Source of the DNA: Sodalinema lacuna_A
Lineage (GTDB): Bacteria; Cyanobacteriota; Cyanobacteriia; Cyanobacteriales; Geitlerinemataceae
Reading direction: 5' to 3'
Assembly (NCBI GenBank): GCA_900149785.2
Contig: FSSI02000004.1
Location: 62,001 to 126,000, forward strand
DNA length: 64,000 nucleotides
Part shown: piece by piece, positions 1 through 8,548 of the stretch
Layout of the letters: each line of letters starts with the position of its first letter
How positions within the stretch are numbered: the first letter of the stretch is position 1
The notes under the pieces: model-generated
Databases searched by the model: none
Told to the model about the DNA's origin: nothing
The model's input: the letters and a program-made list of their open reading frames with translations, nothing else
Translations under genes and position numbers: made by a program

Positions 1-1405
1 CGTTCCAGCTTATTGCTGCTGCCAGACCTGCTAGCATCATCGCCACAGCGACTCCACGACTAACAGGCCAGCGCCACGCCCTTACCACTAGCAGCGGCCC
101 TAGCCCCGAAGCTAAAGCCGACCAGGCAAATACACCCAGCGCGAAAACTTCTTTATTACTCGCTAGGGCGATCGCCAAGACGATTGCCGTCACCACAACG
201 GTTCCCACCTTCGCGAATTGGTAGGAGTGTGATAGTTTGGGCAATAAATCCTGAGTGAGTGCTGCTGAGCAGGACAAAATTTGAGAGTCTGCTGTCGAGA
301 CGACCGCCGCAAACACTCCGGCAAGAATAGCTCCCACCGCAAAAGCAGGCAGTAAGGCGATCGCCAGCTCCGGGAGTGCCAGCTCTGGGTCGCCCCCCTG
401 CATCAGCCCTGGCAGCAACACCCGAGCGCTTAGGCCAACCAGTACCGTAAACGAAGAGAAAAGAACGTAAGAGGCTGCATAAAGATTACGGGTCACGCCC
501 ATGTTTTCTGCGCGATCGATGGTCATTGCCCGCACCATGATGTGTGGTTGACCGACTGCGCCGATGCCCGCTACCAGCCAGCTGAGCAAAAAGAGGCCAA
601 ACCCGAACTGCAAGCCTTGTGGTACCGGATCGACCAGTGACGGATCGATCGCGGCTAACTGCTGCCACATTTGGCTAAAACCACCGCAAGCCCTCAGTGC
701 CACCACGACCATTACCAGCATGGCCAGCATCATCACGACACCCTGGATTACGTCAGTCCAAATTGAAGCACGAATTCCGCCCGAGAAGCAGTAGGTAATA
801 ACGATCGCCGCACCGAGCACGATAGAGAAGCTATAGTCCCAACCGAAAATTACGTGGAGTGCCTTGCTACCTGCCAGCAGTTGGGATGCAGCATATGCCC
901 CCAGAAAAACAATTGTTATTAGCGCCGAAACTACAGCGATTGGGCGGTTCTGTCGATCTTCTCCCGCCAAAAATGCCCCGACTGTTTCGGCATTGCTCTC
1001 CTCGGAGGCCACGCGCAGCCGCTGGTGTACGAAAAACCAAGCTAAGTAGTCCCCTAAAAACCAGCCTACGAGTAGCCACACTGACGAAATTCCCACTTGG
1101 TAAGTCCAGCCCAACATGCTGATAAACATACCGCCACTGTGGGCGGTAGCAAAGGCCGACAGCCCAGTCATCCAAGGATTGATGCTGCGACTAGCCAGTA
1201 AGTAATCCGCCGTTGTATTCTGTGTGTACGTAGCCGCAACCAGGCCAACACCGGTAAACAGCAACAAAAAGAGAATAAAGCTGAGTGCGATCGGTAAAAT
1301 TGTAGGCATAGAATTTGGATTACGCTGAGTCTTGGTGACCGTTCTGAGACTGTTGGTTAGTCCAGCTAAAAGGTTTCGTTTTGACAATAAGCTGAGGAGA
1401 CCCAT
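1..1405 (-). CDS. Sodium:solute symporter, PutP-like (3' part missing)
   Basis: Translating the minus strand from the ATG at 1405 gives an open frame of about 468 codons that runs off the window start, so the C-terminus is missing. The product is a multi-spanning membrane protein of the SSS family, which couples sodium entry to uptake of an organic solute. Seen directly: an early membrane segment, then the family stretches TADYLLASRSINPWMTGLSA and GWFLGDYLAW, followed by FSGGIRASIWTDVIQG and VVSTADSQILS, all typical of proline/sodium symporters. A second ATG at 1309 lies just before the first helix and is an alternative start; neither has a strong ribosome binding site. It lies 45 bases downstream of the EgtD-like gene on the same strand, so the two may be cotranscribed. 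The substrate (proline, a betaine or another amine) cannot be told from sequence. Confidence 0.85.
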   Translation of the reverse strand, partial: MGLLSLLSKRNLLAGLTNSLRTVTKTQRNPNSMPTILPIALSFILFLLLFTGVGLVAATYTQNTTADYLLASRSINPWMTGLSAFATAHSGGMFISMLGWTYQVGISSVWLLVGWFLGDYLAWFFVHQRLRVASEESNAETVGAFLAGEDRQNRPIAVVSALITIVFLGAYAASQLLAGSKALHVIFGWDYSFSIVLGAAIVITYCFSGGIRASIWTDVIQGVVMMLAMLVMVVVALRACGGFSQMWQQLAAIDPSLVDPVPQGLQFGFGLFLLSWLVAGIGAVGQPHIMVRAMTIDRAENMGVTRNLYAASYVLFSSFTVLVGLSARVLLPGLMQGGDPELALPELAIALLPAFAVGAILAGVFAAVVSTADSQILSCSAALTQDLLPKLSHSYQFAKVGTVVVTAIVLAIALASNKEVFALGVFAWSALASGLGPLLVVRAWRWPVSRGVAVAMMLAGLAAAISWN

Positions 1406-1450
1406 ACAAGAAATCTGTTAGTCTGCTTGATCAAGATTCAACGATCACTT

Positions 1451-2554
1451 TTAATTTTTTTCTAGTCCTGAAGCTTGCGCCAAAAGAATATATAACTGTC
1501 GTTCCGTATCCCACTTTGATATTAAGGTTTCCCATCCCGAACGTGACAGTAAGGACTTCATTTCTTCATCACTTGGCTTCATGGAGTTTGCTAAAGTATA
1601 GCTTTCACCATTCAAGACTTTAATCGTCTCTTCTCGCCCCGTAAAGCAGTCAGTGATTAAAAATTCTTGAGTTTCTAAAGCCGTAAATTGATGCTCGACA
1701 ACACTGCCGTAATCGTTCCAGCGAGGACTATATGAGAAAGCTTCAGGATTGAAATCATGTGCCTGTAAGTCTCTTTTGAGTTTGTATAAAATACTCATAA
1801 AGCACCCTTTCGCCTCTGCTGAAGTGTACAGATTCACCATAGAATCTAGGCTATCCTTTCGACTGTCCATGAGCAGCACCAGATAGCGCTGCTCATTTTG
1901 GCTTGATTGAGAAGATGAATCGATTTTTTTAAGCTGTTTGAGATGCTTGAGAACAAACTGATTTTCGATAAATCTCTCCCCGGGTTTAGCCGGAAGATTT
2001 CCAAGAGTTGACCCAGGATACCAAATAATAGAAGTATCAGACTTGTGACGTGGTAGACACTGAGAGTGAAAATCCACAGCGGCACCTTGCGCTGAAATAT
2101 CTGGAAATTCTCGGGAAACAACTTTACAAGCTTCTGTTGTGAATTCGAGTTCTATATCAACCGCAAAATATTCTGAAGGCTCTAAGATTCTCAAAGGCGG
2201 AATCGTATTTTTCATAACCGACCATTCTGGCCCTGGACCTAGGTCAAAAAATGACGACCCGACGCCGACATACTCCCGAACTGTTGAAGCGAATTGCTTG
2301 AGCAAGGAAGGCTGTTTTTGTGGAATCAAAGAAGTTGGCAGCTTCACATAGCGCGAGTAGTAAACACCACCTTTTACTCGATCGCCCGGATACTGCGGCA
2401 TATCGTAGATGTAGCTACTCAATGCTCCGAGGACTCTCTCCTCGGGTCTCCGAGCGAATGAGCTGACAACAGCATCAAAATTCATGCAAAGGGAACGACC
2501 CATAACCTCCGGGTTGAAATCTTCTTCTTTTTCAAAATTGAAAGGTTTTACCAT
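1451..2554 (-). CDS. EgtD-family SAM-dependent methyltransferase
   Basis: This 367-residue protein belongs to the methyltransferase family of EgtD (histidine N-alpha-trimethylation) and fungal dimethyltryptophan methyltransferase. Seen: the SAM loop FFDLGPGPEWS (about residue 100), a following VDIELEFT acidic strand end, the family motif PGSTLGNLP, and the C-terminal domain with WNDYGSVVEHQF and NGESYTLANS. By my eye alignment the EgtD glutamate that grips the histidine imidazole is glycine here (GES where EgtD has EVS or ENS), which suggests a substrate other than histidine. No EgtB (sulfoxide synthase) gene is in the window. The symporter follows 45 bases downstream. Base composition is more AT-rich than most neighbours. 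The family call is fairly sure; the substrate is unknown. Confidence 0.75.
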   Translation of the reverse strand: MVKPFNFEKEEDFNPEVMGRSLCMNFDAVVSSFARRPEERVLGALSSYIYDMPQYPGDRVKGGVYYSRYVKLPTSLIPQKQPSLLKQFASTVREYVGVGSSFFDLGPGPEWSVMKNTIPPLRILEPSEYFAVDIELEFTTEACKVVSREFPDISAQGAAVDFHSQCLPRHKSDTSIIWYPGSTLGNLPAKPGERFIENQFVLKHLKQLKKIDSSSQSSQNEQRYLVLLMDSRKDSLDSMVNLYTSAEAKGCFMSILYKLKRDLQAHDFNPEAFSYSPRWNDYGSVVEHQFTALETQEFLITDCFTGREETIKVLNGESYTLANSMKPSDEEMKSLLSRSGWETLISKWDTERQLYILLAQASGLEKN

Positions 2555-2764
2555 TGTTTACTGATAGATGAAGAGTGAATTGTTCTGACTCAGTTACACG
2601 CTGATCCTAGAAATCGTCGGTTTTATCGATGTCTAGTCATTATCTAGTTATTCTAGATTCTTCATAAATTAATTGAACGTTGAGTTTCGTTTCATGAATA
2701 GAGGTTTAAATTGAATAGTTCCCCAAAGCCTCTCTGTATGATCAGTTGATTAAGCCAAATTGTG

Positions 2765-4915
2765 TTACTCCATGCCCGGCTCGACAATCGACTCTGTGTG
2801 GCCACTTCCACCATGCATCGCCTCGTGGTTCTGTCCACTCTTGGCGGCGGCAATGCGATCGCTGAGTTCAGAACTGTCACGGATGTAAGCATAGTTTTCA
2901 TGCTTCATAACCCCAACAGTGATACCAGCCTTGCGCAGTTCTGCCATGTAATTGTTGTAGAGGTCAGTGTAGACATCCCAGAAGCCTTTCTTCAGTGCAA
3001 AAGCACCGCACCAAAACCAAACTGTACCGTCTGCAGGACTCACGAACGGGCAACCCATATACCATTTTTCTTTGACAGTATCCGGGTGTGCTTCAACAAC
3101 TCGCGTCCAGCTCTCTTCCATTTCCACCGCATCGTCGTTGGAGTTGATGACAAACATAAATTCCACCAGTCGCTCCTCATTCGGCAGCAAGTTCTGAATT
3201 GTTGAACTCCAAACCGTCGAGTTCGGAACAGTTATGATCTTGCCATCATAGTGATCGAAGGTCGTGTTCGCCAGAGTAATGTCGCGCACGTAACCTTTCT
3301 GCCCCAGTCCGGGGATGACCACGAAATCGCCGACATCAAAGGGTTTGTAGAAGAGCAGCATCAGACCACTCGCAAAGTTCCCGAGATTACTCTGGAGTGC
3401 GAAGGCTAAGACGAAGCTGACCCCTCCGAAGACAGCTAGGAGAGGCCCAAGGCTGACACCAAGTGACGTGAGCGCAACGAGGAAGCCAACTACGACTATA
3501 CCGCGCTCGACGACAATGACGAGGAACTCGCGAAATAGGTTCGAGATAGCACTGATTTGTCTCAGGGTCTTGCGGGTTAGCGACGCGATGACACGGGACA
3601 GGAGAAGTGAAACCAAGACGATACCAGAAAATTTCGCGATGCCAATCGCCCAGCGTAAGCCGCCCTCTTCTGACTTCAACCAGCTCCAGATACGTATGCC
3701 CAACCCTTCAGTATCGGTTACGTCAATTTCAATGATGGTGACCGCATCGATGTAACGCTGATAAGAGGTCGGGTCGCCGCCTTTGCGTTCGAGTTCTTCT
3801 AGGACGACGTTCAGACGATCAATAATGACAGTGCGATCGCCTTGCAGGGCGGTGACATTTTCCAGGAGCTGAGTCTTGAGCGCTTCGTCCTGCTCTGCCG
3901 AAATATCGAGCTGCTCAGCGGCTTCACCCAAGCTTTCGCTATCGACTTGACCTTCATCTTGGACATCACCCGCCTCGGCCGCTGGCACTTGATCTTCGGC
4001 CACGTCTTCTAGCCGTTCCTCGGACTGACCGGGTTCAACAACTTCTGCGGTGTTGTCCTCAACCTCGACGAGACCCGATTCCAGAATTGTGTCCACAATT
4101 TCCTGGACAGAGGTTTCAACTTCTTCGAGAGCTTGCCGGGCTTCTTCAGCCTCTTGAGACTCCGGCACGGCAGAGTCGAGATCTTCGGCGGCGGCCTCTG
4201 CGTCTACCAGCGCTTCATCAAGTGCATTGATATTTTCCGTCGCGGTCTCGTAAGCTTCGCTGCCTGCCGTCAGCTCATCGCGGGCGTCTCTGGCTTGCTG
4301 TAAGACTTCCCGGGCTTGTCCTCGCCTCCCCTCTTCACCTGCATCTTGGAGCGTTTCTTGCAGCGCTTCGTCCCCTTGGAGTTCCTCCTTCCTTTCGAGT
4401 ACCTCTTCGAGAGACCGCTGTGCTTCTCGGAAGGATTCTCTGGCGGCTTCGACACGCTGGGCGGCTTCTTGGTATTCCGTCGTTCCTTCGCTGGTCGCTT
4501 CGAGCTCAGCTTCCGCCTCAGTTAGTTCTACTTCTGCCTCACTCAGTGCAGTGCTTGCCTCCTGCTGAAGAGCGATTACCTGATTGGCTCGTCGGATTGC
4601 AATCTCGGCATTTGAGATTTCTTCAACTTTATTTTTCAGAATTGAGAACCAAGCAGCGGCTTCATTTTCCAAATCCCCTAGGGTTAGAGGTCGGAGCCTC
4701 AGCCGGAGTTCTTCGATCGGAATCTGTATATTCTCGATCGTCGTTGCGGCAGACGGGTCAGCATCAGGCGAGATGGTCGATTCGAGGAAAACCGGACTCT
4801 CCCCAGCGCCAGACTCTGCTTCTTGAGCCATCGCTGGAACACCAACCGAAACCGTCAGGGAAAGGAAACCAGTAGCCAATACGACTCGGAGGCGAACAAA
4901 AAATTTATGTTGCAT
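2765..4915 (-). CDS. MscS-family mechanosensitive ion channel with long exported N-terminal domain
   Basis: This is a 716-residue channel protein that should open under membrane tension and release solutes on hypo-osmotic shock. Residues 1-30 form a Sec signal peptide ending PAMA. Residues 60 to about 380 are very rich in Glu, Ala and Gln with heptad-like spacing and are probably a periplasmic coiled coil. About four membrane segments follow (around 415-530), then the MscS pore and beta-domain region: GPLLAVFGGVSFVLAFALQS, NFASGLMLLFYKPFDVGD and KIITVPNSTVW. The C-terminus is cytoplasmic. It is far longer than E. coli MscS (286 residues), like MscK-type channels. It stands alone, with 210 bases to the downstream methyltransferase gene. 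Confidence 0.88.
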   Translation of the reverse strand: MQHKFFVRLRVVLATGFLSLTVSVGVPAMAQEAESGAGESPVFLESTISPDADPSAATTIENIQIPIEELRLRLRPLTLGDLENEAAAWFSILKNKVEEISNAEIAIRRANQVIALQQEASTALSEAEVELTEAEAELEATSEGTTEYQEAAQRVEAARESFREAQRSLEEVLERKEELQGDEALQETLQDAGEEGRRGQAREVLQQARDARDELTAGSEAYETATENINALDEALVDAEAAAEDLDSAVPESQEAEEARQALEEVETSVQEIVDTILESGLVEVEDNTAEVVEPGQSEERLEDVAEDQVPAAEAGDVQDEGQVDSESLGEAAEQLDISAEQDEALKTQLLENVTALQGDRTVIIDRLNVVLEELERKGGDPTSYQRYIDAVTIIEIDVTDTEGLGIRIWSWLKSEEGGLRWAIGIAKFSGIVLVSLLLSRVIASLTRKTLRQISAISNLFREFLVIVVERGIVVVGFLVALTSLGVSLGPLLAVFGGVSFVLAFALQSNLGNFASGLMLLFYKPFDVGDFVVIPGLGQKGYVRDITLANTTFDHYDGKIITVPNSTVWSSTIQNLLPNEERLVEFMFVINSNDDAVEMEESWTRVVEAHPDTVKEKWYMGCPFVSPADGTVWFWCGAFALKKGFWDVYTDLYNNYMAELRKAGITVGVMKHENYAYIRDSSELSDRIAAAKSGQNHEAMHGGSGHTESIVEPGME

Positions 4916-5341
4916 GACTAGGAAGGATGCAGGGAAGACAATGCGTTGCCATGGAGTATAGCGTTTGCCTGAAGTTTCTCAGTGAAACTACTGTAACTCA
5001 TCGGTGACAATCTGAAAAAGAAAATTTTTCTTAAGAAAAATCGTTCGCCAGCATCATCGGCACTACCATTGAGCGCGGCTATGCCCAGAAGTTATGGTCC
5101 CTAGGTGCAACTCGGGGAAGTCACTCTCGAAAAAGAGTTCTCAATCGGACAGCTAATTGCATCTTTGGGTAGAGCGATGACGCTCGGTTTTTTGCCTCGA
5201 ATTGGGCGTCTTGTTTGAAGAATGGGTACTTTGAAGACTCGGGACGAGGATGAGGATGAGAACCCCTCAAGAATTGGAGTGTTCCGGGAGTTTTGCGATC
5301 TCTGGGCTAAACTAGAATTGAGGTGAATTCATGGAGTCTAA
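4916..5341. other. Intergenic stretch upstream of the MscS channel and the Uma2 gene
   Basis: No convincing gene is seen in these 426 bases. They contain a perfect 16-base AT palindrome at 5025-5040 (TTTTTCTTAAGAAAAA), and a short hairpin with a T-run at 5172-5193 that is listed separately. The promoters for the two divergent flanking genes should lie here, but no clear -35/-10 pair stood out. Confidence 0.5.
5172..5193 (+). terminator. Terminator-like hairpin with no gene upstream
   Basis: GAGCG and CGCTC (5172-5176 and 5181-5185) form a five-pair stem with an ATGA loop, followed by GG and six T. On the plus strand no open reading frame precedes it, so if real it would end a short unannotated transcript beginning in 4916-5171. 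The stem is short, so chance is quite possible. Confidence 0.3.
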
Positions 5342-5905
5342 ATGATGCTGTCAACCCGGTTTTCAACCATTCAGTGGACGGTGGAAGACTACCACCATAT
5401 TATTAACACTGGAGTTCTCGACGATCGCCCCGTGGAGTTACTCGCTGGAGAAATCGTCACCATGTCCCCAGAAGCGGAACCTCATGCGTTTTTTAGTTCG
5501 GAAGCAGGAGCGTATCTTACACGGTTACTCGGCGATCGCGCCTTCCTACGCCACGTCAAACCCATCACCCTCCCCAACCAATCGGAACCGGAACCGGATC
5601 TGGCGATCGTACAACCCCTAGGACGAGAATACCTCTCTCACCATCCCTATCCTGAAAATATTTTCTGGGTGATTGAATATGCGAATACCAGTTTAGAGAA
5701 AGATTCGACGGTCAAATATCATATCTATGCTGAAGCCAGAATTCCCGAATATTGGCTCGTGAATCTGCGAACCCGAGAATTAGTGGTTCACCGAGACCCT
5801 AAAGGACGGGACTATGGCTCTAAAGAAACCTTAAAAGATGGGACGATTTCTCCTCTAGCATTTCCCGACCTAACAATTCCTGTTGAAACGCTTATTTCTG
5901 CCTAA
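5342..5905 (+). CDS. Uma2 family (DUF820) PD-(D/E)XK-fold protein
   Basis: This 187-residue protein is of the Uma2/DUF820 type, which is greatly expanded in cyanobacteria. The fold is that of a restriction-type endonuclease, but the cellular role is unknown. Seen in order: the N-terminal WTVEDYHHIINTGVLDDRPVELLAGEIV with the family's E-L-x-x-G-E, the strand SEPEPDLAIVQP with the catalytic aspartate, FWVIEYANTSLEKDSTVKYHIYAEA carrying the E-x-(S/T)-x-x-x-x-x-x-K pattern, and IPEYWLVNLRTRELVVHRDP. All expected catalytic positions appear intact. A second ATG directly follows the first (5342, 5345). It is a monocistronic gene with no toxin or antitoxin partner beside it. Confidence 0.85.
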   Translation: MMLSTRFSTIQWTVEDYHHIINTGVLDDRPVELLAGEIVTMSPEAEPHAFFSSEAGAYLTRLLGDRAFLRHVKPITLPNQSEPEPDLAIVQPLGREYLSHHPYPENIFWVIEYANTSLEKDSTVKYHIYAEARIPEYWLVNLRTRELVVHRDPKGRDYGSKETLKDGTISPLAFPDLTIPVETLISA

Positions 5906-6033
5906 GTTAAACCGTCTTAAACCTTCATTCTAGGCACTTTAAGCTCAGTTTAGCACTAGCCAAGACTGGGAGCCTGAGCTAGACGTACCGGAGAGGCTCT
6001 CTCCTGAGCGAACCTCCCCCATGACTCGCATTT

Positions 6034-6042
6034 TGCTATAAT
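6034..6042 (+). promoter_or_regulatory. Extended -10 promoter element of purT
   Basis: TGCTATAAT is a perfect extended -10 (TGN followed by TATAAT at 6037-6042), 32 bases before the GTG start of purT. No good -35 hexamer is present, as is usual with extended -10 promoters. Confidence 0.5.
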
Positions 6043-6074
6043 CGGGACTTGTTTTTCAATCATCTGCATTACCT

Positions 6075-7250
6075 GTGAAACTTCCTCAAAAATTGATGCT
6101 ACTCGGTTCCGGTGAACTGGGGAAAGAAGTTGTCATCGCCGCGCAACGGTTAGGAAATACGGTGATTGCGGTCGATCGCTACGAGAATGCACCGGCCATG
6201 CAAGTGGCGGATATCGCTGAAGTGGTGTCGATGCAGGATGGGGATGCGTTGGAGCGATTGGTGAAACACCATCAGCCTGATTATGTGGTGCCTGAGATTG
6301 AAGCCATCCGTACCAGTAAGTTACTCGACTTAGAACGCCAGGGGTTTCGCATCATCCCCACGGCGGCGGCCACCAACTACACCATGAACCGCGATCGCAT
6401 CCGGGAATTGGCCCACCGCGAGTTAGGCCTGCGTACCCCTCGCTACGGCTACGCCAATGATTTAGCCAGTTTAGAGGCCATTTCTCGGGAGTTAGGATTT
6501 CCCAATGTCGTCAAACCGGTCATGTCTTCCTCCGGGAAAGGCCAATCGGTGGTTCGCTCTCCTGAGGAGGTCGTCGAGGCCTGGGAGTACGCCATGACGG
6601 GATCTCGCGGCGAGAGTGAGCGGGTGATTGTGGAAGAGTTTATTAACTTTGAGGTCGAAATTACCCTCTTAACCCTGCGTCAGTGGAATGGAAGTACTCT
6701 ATTTTGTCCCCCCATTGGCCATCGTCAAGAACGAGGCGATTATCAGGAATCTTGGCAGCCAGTGGGATTGTCCCAGGCGAAAATCACCCAGGCCCAGGAG
6801 ATGGCGAAAACCGTCACCTCGGCGTTAGGGGGGGCCGGAATTTTCGGGGTTGAGTTTTTTGTGACTCAAGATGAGGTGATTTTCTCCGAGTTGTCCCCCC
6901 GTCCCCATGATACGGGGATGGTAACGATGGTTTCGCAAAATCTCAATGAGTTTGAGTTACATTTGCGGGCGATTTTAGGTCTCCCAATTCCCAAGATTGA
7001 GGTGTTGTCGCCAGGGGCCAGTGCGGTGATTTTGAGCGATCGCCATTCGGATACAGTGTTTTACGAAGGGGTCGATGAGGCTCTGGCTGAGGCGGATGTG
7101 GAGATTCGCCTTTTTGGTAAGGAAACGGCTCGTCCCTATCGTCGTATGGGGGTGGCCCTGGCCAAAGGGAACACCATTGAGCAGGCCCGTCGCAAGGCCA
7201 CCCAGGCGGCGGCCAAGGTGCGGTTAGGGTATGATGATCAAGAAAAATAG
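6075..7250 (+). CDS. purT: Formate-dependent phosphoribosylglycinamide formyltransferase
   Basis: PurT makes formylglycinamide ribonucleotide from GAR, formate and ATP, the third step of purine synthesis, in the cytoplasm. The 391-residue length is normal for the family. The N-terminus has the pre-ATP-grasp fold (LMLLGSGELGKEVVIAAQRLG), then DRYENAPAMQVAD and the GAR-binding region. The ATP-grasp domain has KPVMSSSGKGQSV (P-loop-like lid) and the magnesium-binding stretches GVEFFVTQDEVIFSELSPRPHDTGMVT. The C-terminus carries ASAVIL and RPYRRMGVALA, also diagnostic. The start is GTG at 6075, chosen because the conserved MLLGSGELG block follows directly and an extended -10 element sits just upstream. 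It stands alone as a transcription unit. Confidence 0.95.
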   Translation: MKLPQKLMLLGSGELGKEVVIAAQRLGNTVIAVDRYENAPAMQVADIAEVVSMQDGDALERLVKHHQPDYVVPEIEAIRTSKLLDLERQGFRIIPTAAATNYTMNRDRIRELAHRELGLRTPRYGYANDLASLEAISRELGFPNVVKPVMSSSGKGQSVVRSPEEVVEAWEYAMTGSRGESERVIVEEFINFEVEITLLTLRQWNGSTLFCPPIGHRQERGDYQESWQPVGLSQAKITQAQEMAKTVTSALGGAGIFGVEFFVTQDEVIFSELSPRPHDTGMVTMVSQNLNEFELHLRAILGLPIPKIEVLSPGASAVILSDRHSDTVFYEGVDEALAEADVEIRLFGKETARPYRRMGVALAKGNTIEQARRKATQAAAKVRLGYDDQEK

Positions 7251-7310
7251 ACACTTAATTGTCCCCAATTAAGATTAGAAAGTAACCACAAAAACCTTGC
7301 TATAAGGGGG

Positions 7311-7378
7311 AAAGCCGCAATAGCTTATCTCTAAAAATGTATTTTTTGATGTGTCTTCTTGGCATGAGTGGCGGCTTT
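7311..7378 (+). other. Long-range inverted repeat in the purT downstream region
   Basis: AAAGCCGC (7311-7318) pairs perfectly with GCGGCTTT (7371-7378), closing a 52-base loop. It lies between purT and the next gene. It may be a structured 3' end or chance; there is no T-run after it. Confidence 0.25.
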
Positions 7379-7395
7379 GGGATTGGATCTGTTAG

Positions 7396-7419
7396 AATGT
7401 TGATGTAAAGTTCAACATT
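7396..7419. promoter_or_regulatory. Inverted repeat, possible operator
   Basis: AATGTTGA (7396-7403) and TCAACATT (7412-7419) form a perfect 8-base inverted repeat with an 8-base spacer. It ends 16 bases before the ATG of the small gene at 7436, a good place for a dimeric repressor or an autoregulatory site. No regulator can be named. Confidence 0.35.
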
Positions 7420-7435
7420 TGCGGGGGAAGGGATT

Positions 7436-7816
7436 ATGACTCGGACTTGTACCGCCACCACGCCTCAGCGTCGCCGTCTCCGCCAAGCCGCTGCATCGAG
7501 TAATCGCTATCTAAACGCCGTGATTCACCAGTTCGGGGGATCGGATGCGGTGACGATTCAGGGAAAAGAACGTAATACCTATCGGGTTGTCGCGGAGTTG
7601 AACAACGTCGCCATTCGGGGAACCCTGGCCCATGTGACTCAAACCTTAGAGGATGTACGTCAAACCCGTGCGGCGTACAGTGATGAGGAATTACGACGGA
7701 TGACGGAGTTGGAGTTACGGGAGGCTCGACTGCTGCGAGAGATGCAACCTCAGGGTCATCTTGAGATCATCCGTATGGTGTCCGAGATCATCGAGAGTGA
7801 CGACGAGATAAACTAG
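7436..7816 (+). CDS. Unknown small protein
   Basis: This is a 126-residue protein that I do not recognise. The N-terminus is basic (QRRRLRQAAASSNRYLNAVI), which could contact nucleic acid. The middle holds a short predicted beta stretch (RNTYRVVAELNNVAIRGTL), and the last 70 residues are highly charged and helical (ELELREARLLREM) ending in an acidic tail. There are no membrane segments or metal motifs. A ribosome-binding-like GGGGGAAGGGA lies just before the ATG, and a perfect inverted repeat lies upstream. It is convergent with ruvA, 31 bases apart. Confidence 0.65.
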   Translation: MTRTCTATTPQRRRLRQAAASSNRYLNAVIHQFGGSDAVTIQGKERNTYRVVAELNNVAIRGTLAHVTQTLEDVRQTRAAYSDEELRRMTELELREARLLREMQPQGHLEIIRMVSEIIESDDEIN

Positions 7817-7847
7817 GAGCCGCACGCGGGAAGGTTGACCCAAATCT

Positions 7848-8492
7848 CTAGTCAGCAACCTCCCGCGAGAGCCAAGAAATAGCTTCCTTAATCCAGGCTT
7901 CGGCATTCTCACGATCGCCAAACTGCATATCACTCGACACCGCATTCAACGCCGACACCACTTCCTGAGGAGTATATCCCAACGCCAACAAGGTCATCTC
8001 CACATCTTCGAGGATGTTACCGCCCAACCCAGCCGTGGCGACCACCTTTAAATTGGCCTGTTCTCGCCATTGGCTGAGGGTTTCTCGTAACTCTAGGGAA
8101 ATGCGTTCGGCGGTCTTCTTTCCAACGCCGGGGGTTTGCGAGAGGATCTTATGATTCCCCGACACGATCGCTTGCAGCAAATCCTCTAACGTTAAGGTAC
8201 TCAACAAGGCCATCGCTAACTGAGCCCCCACACCACTGGCCCGAATTAACTGACGAAATAGATCCCGTTCCGGGGCTGTTGCAAAGCCAAACAGTAACAG
8301 ACGGTCATCACGCAGTTGCAAATCCACAAACACCTGGACCTCCTGCTGAGTTCCGGGGAGTTCCCGCGCCAATCGTGGCGTAACCTGGACCTCATAGCCA
8401 AGGCCATTGACCTCTAGCGTCAACACAGGACGCTGAGGAACCGCCATCTGAACACCGACCAACAAACCCTTAAGATAACTAAACATCCTCAA
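7848..8492 (-). CDS. ruvA: Holliday junction branch migration protein RuvA
   Basis: RuvA forms tetramers that bind four-way DNA junctions and load the RuvB motor in recombination repair. The 214 residues are within the usual 190-215 range. Seen: the N-terminal OB-fold (LKGLLVGVQ, VNGLGYEVQV, RDDRLLLFGFATAPERDLFRQL), the helix-hairpin-helix pair (IRASGVGAQLAMALLS and LSQTPGVGKKTAERISLELR), and the C-terminal RuvB-interacting helical domain (DVEMTLLALGYTPQEVVSALN). The neighbouring pabB/trpE-type gene is divergent. No ruvB or ruvC is in the window, which is usual in cyanobacteria. Confidence 0.95.
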   Translation of the reverse strand: MRMFSYLKGLLVGVQMAVPQRPVLTLEVNGLGYEVQVTPRLARELPGTQQEVQVFVDLQLRDDRLLLFGFATAPERDLFRQLIRASGVGAQLAMALLSTLTLEDLLQAIVSGNHKILSQTPGVGKKTAERISLELRETLSQWREQANLKVVATAGLGGNILEDVEMTLLALGYTPQEVVSALNAVSSDMQFGDRENAEAWIKEAISWLSREVAD

Positions 8493-8548
8493 CTCTCAAA
8501 CTCTTAACCGCTGACCTGTCTTGTTACTCGCCCCGTGACACCGCGCCT

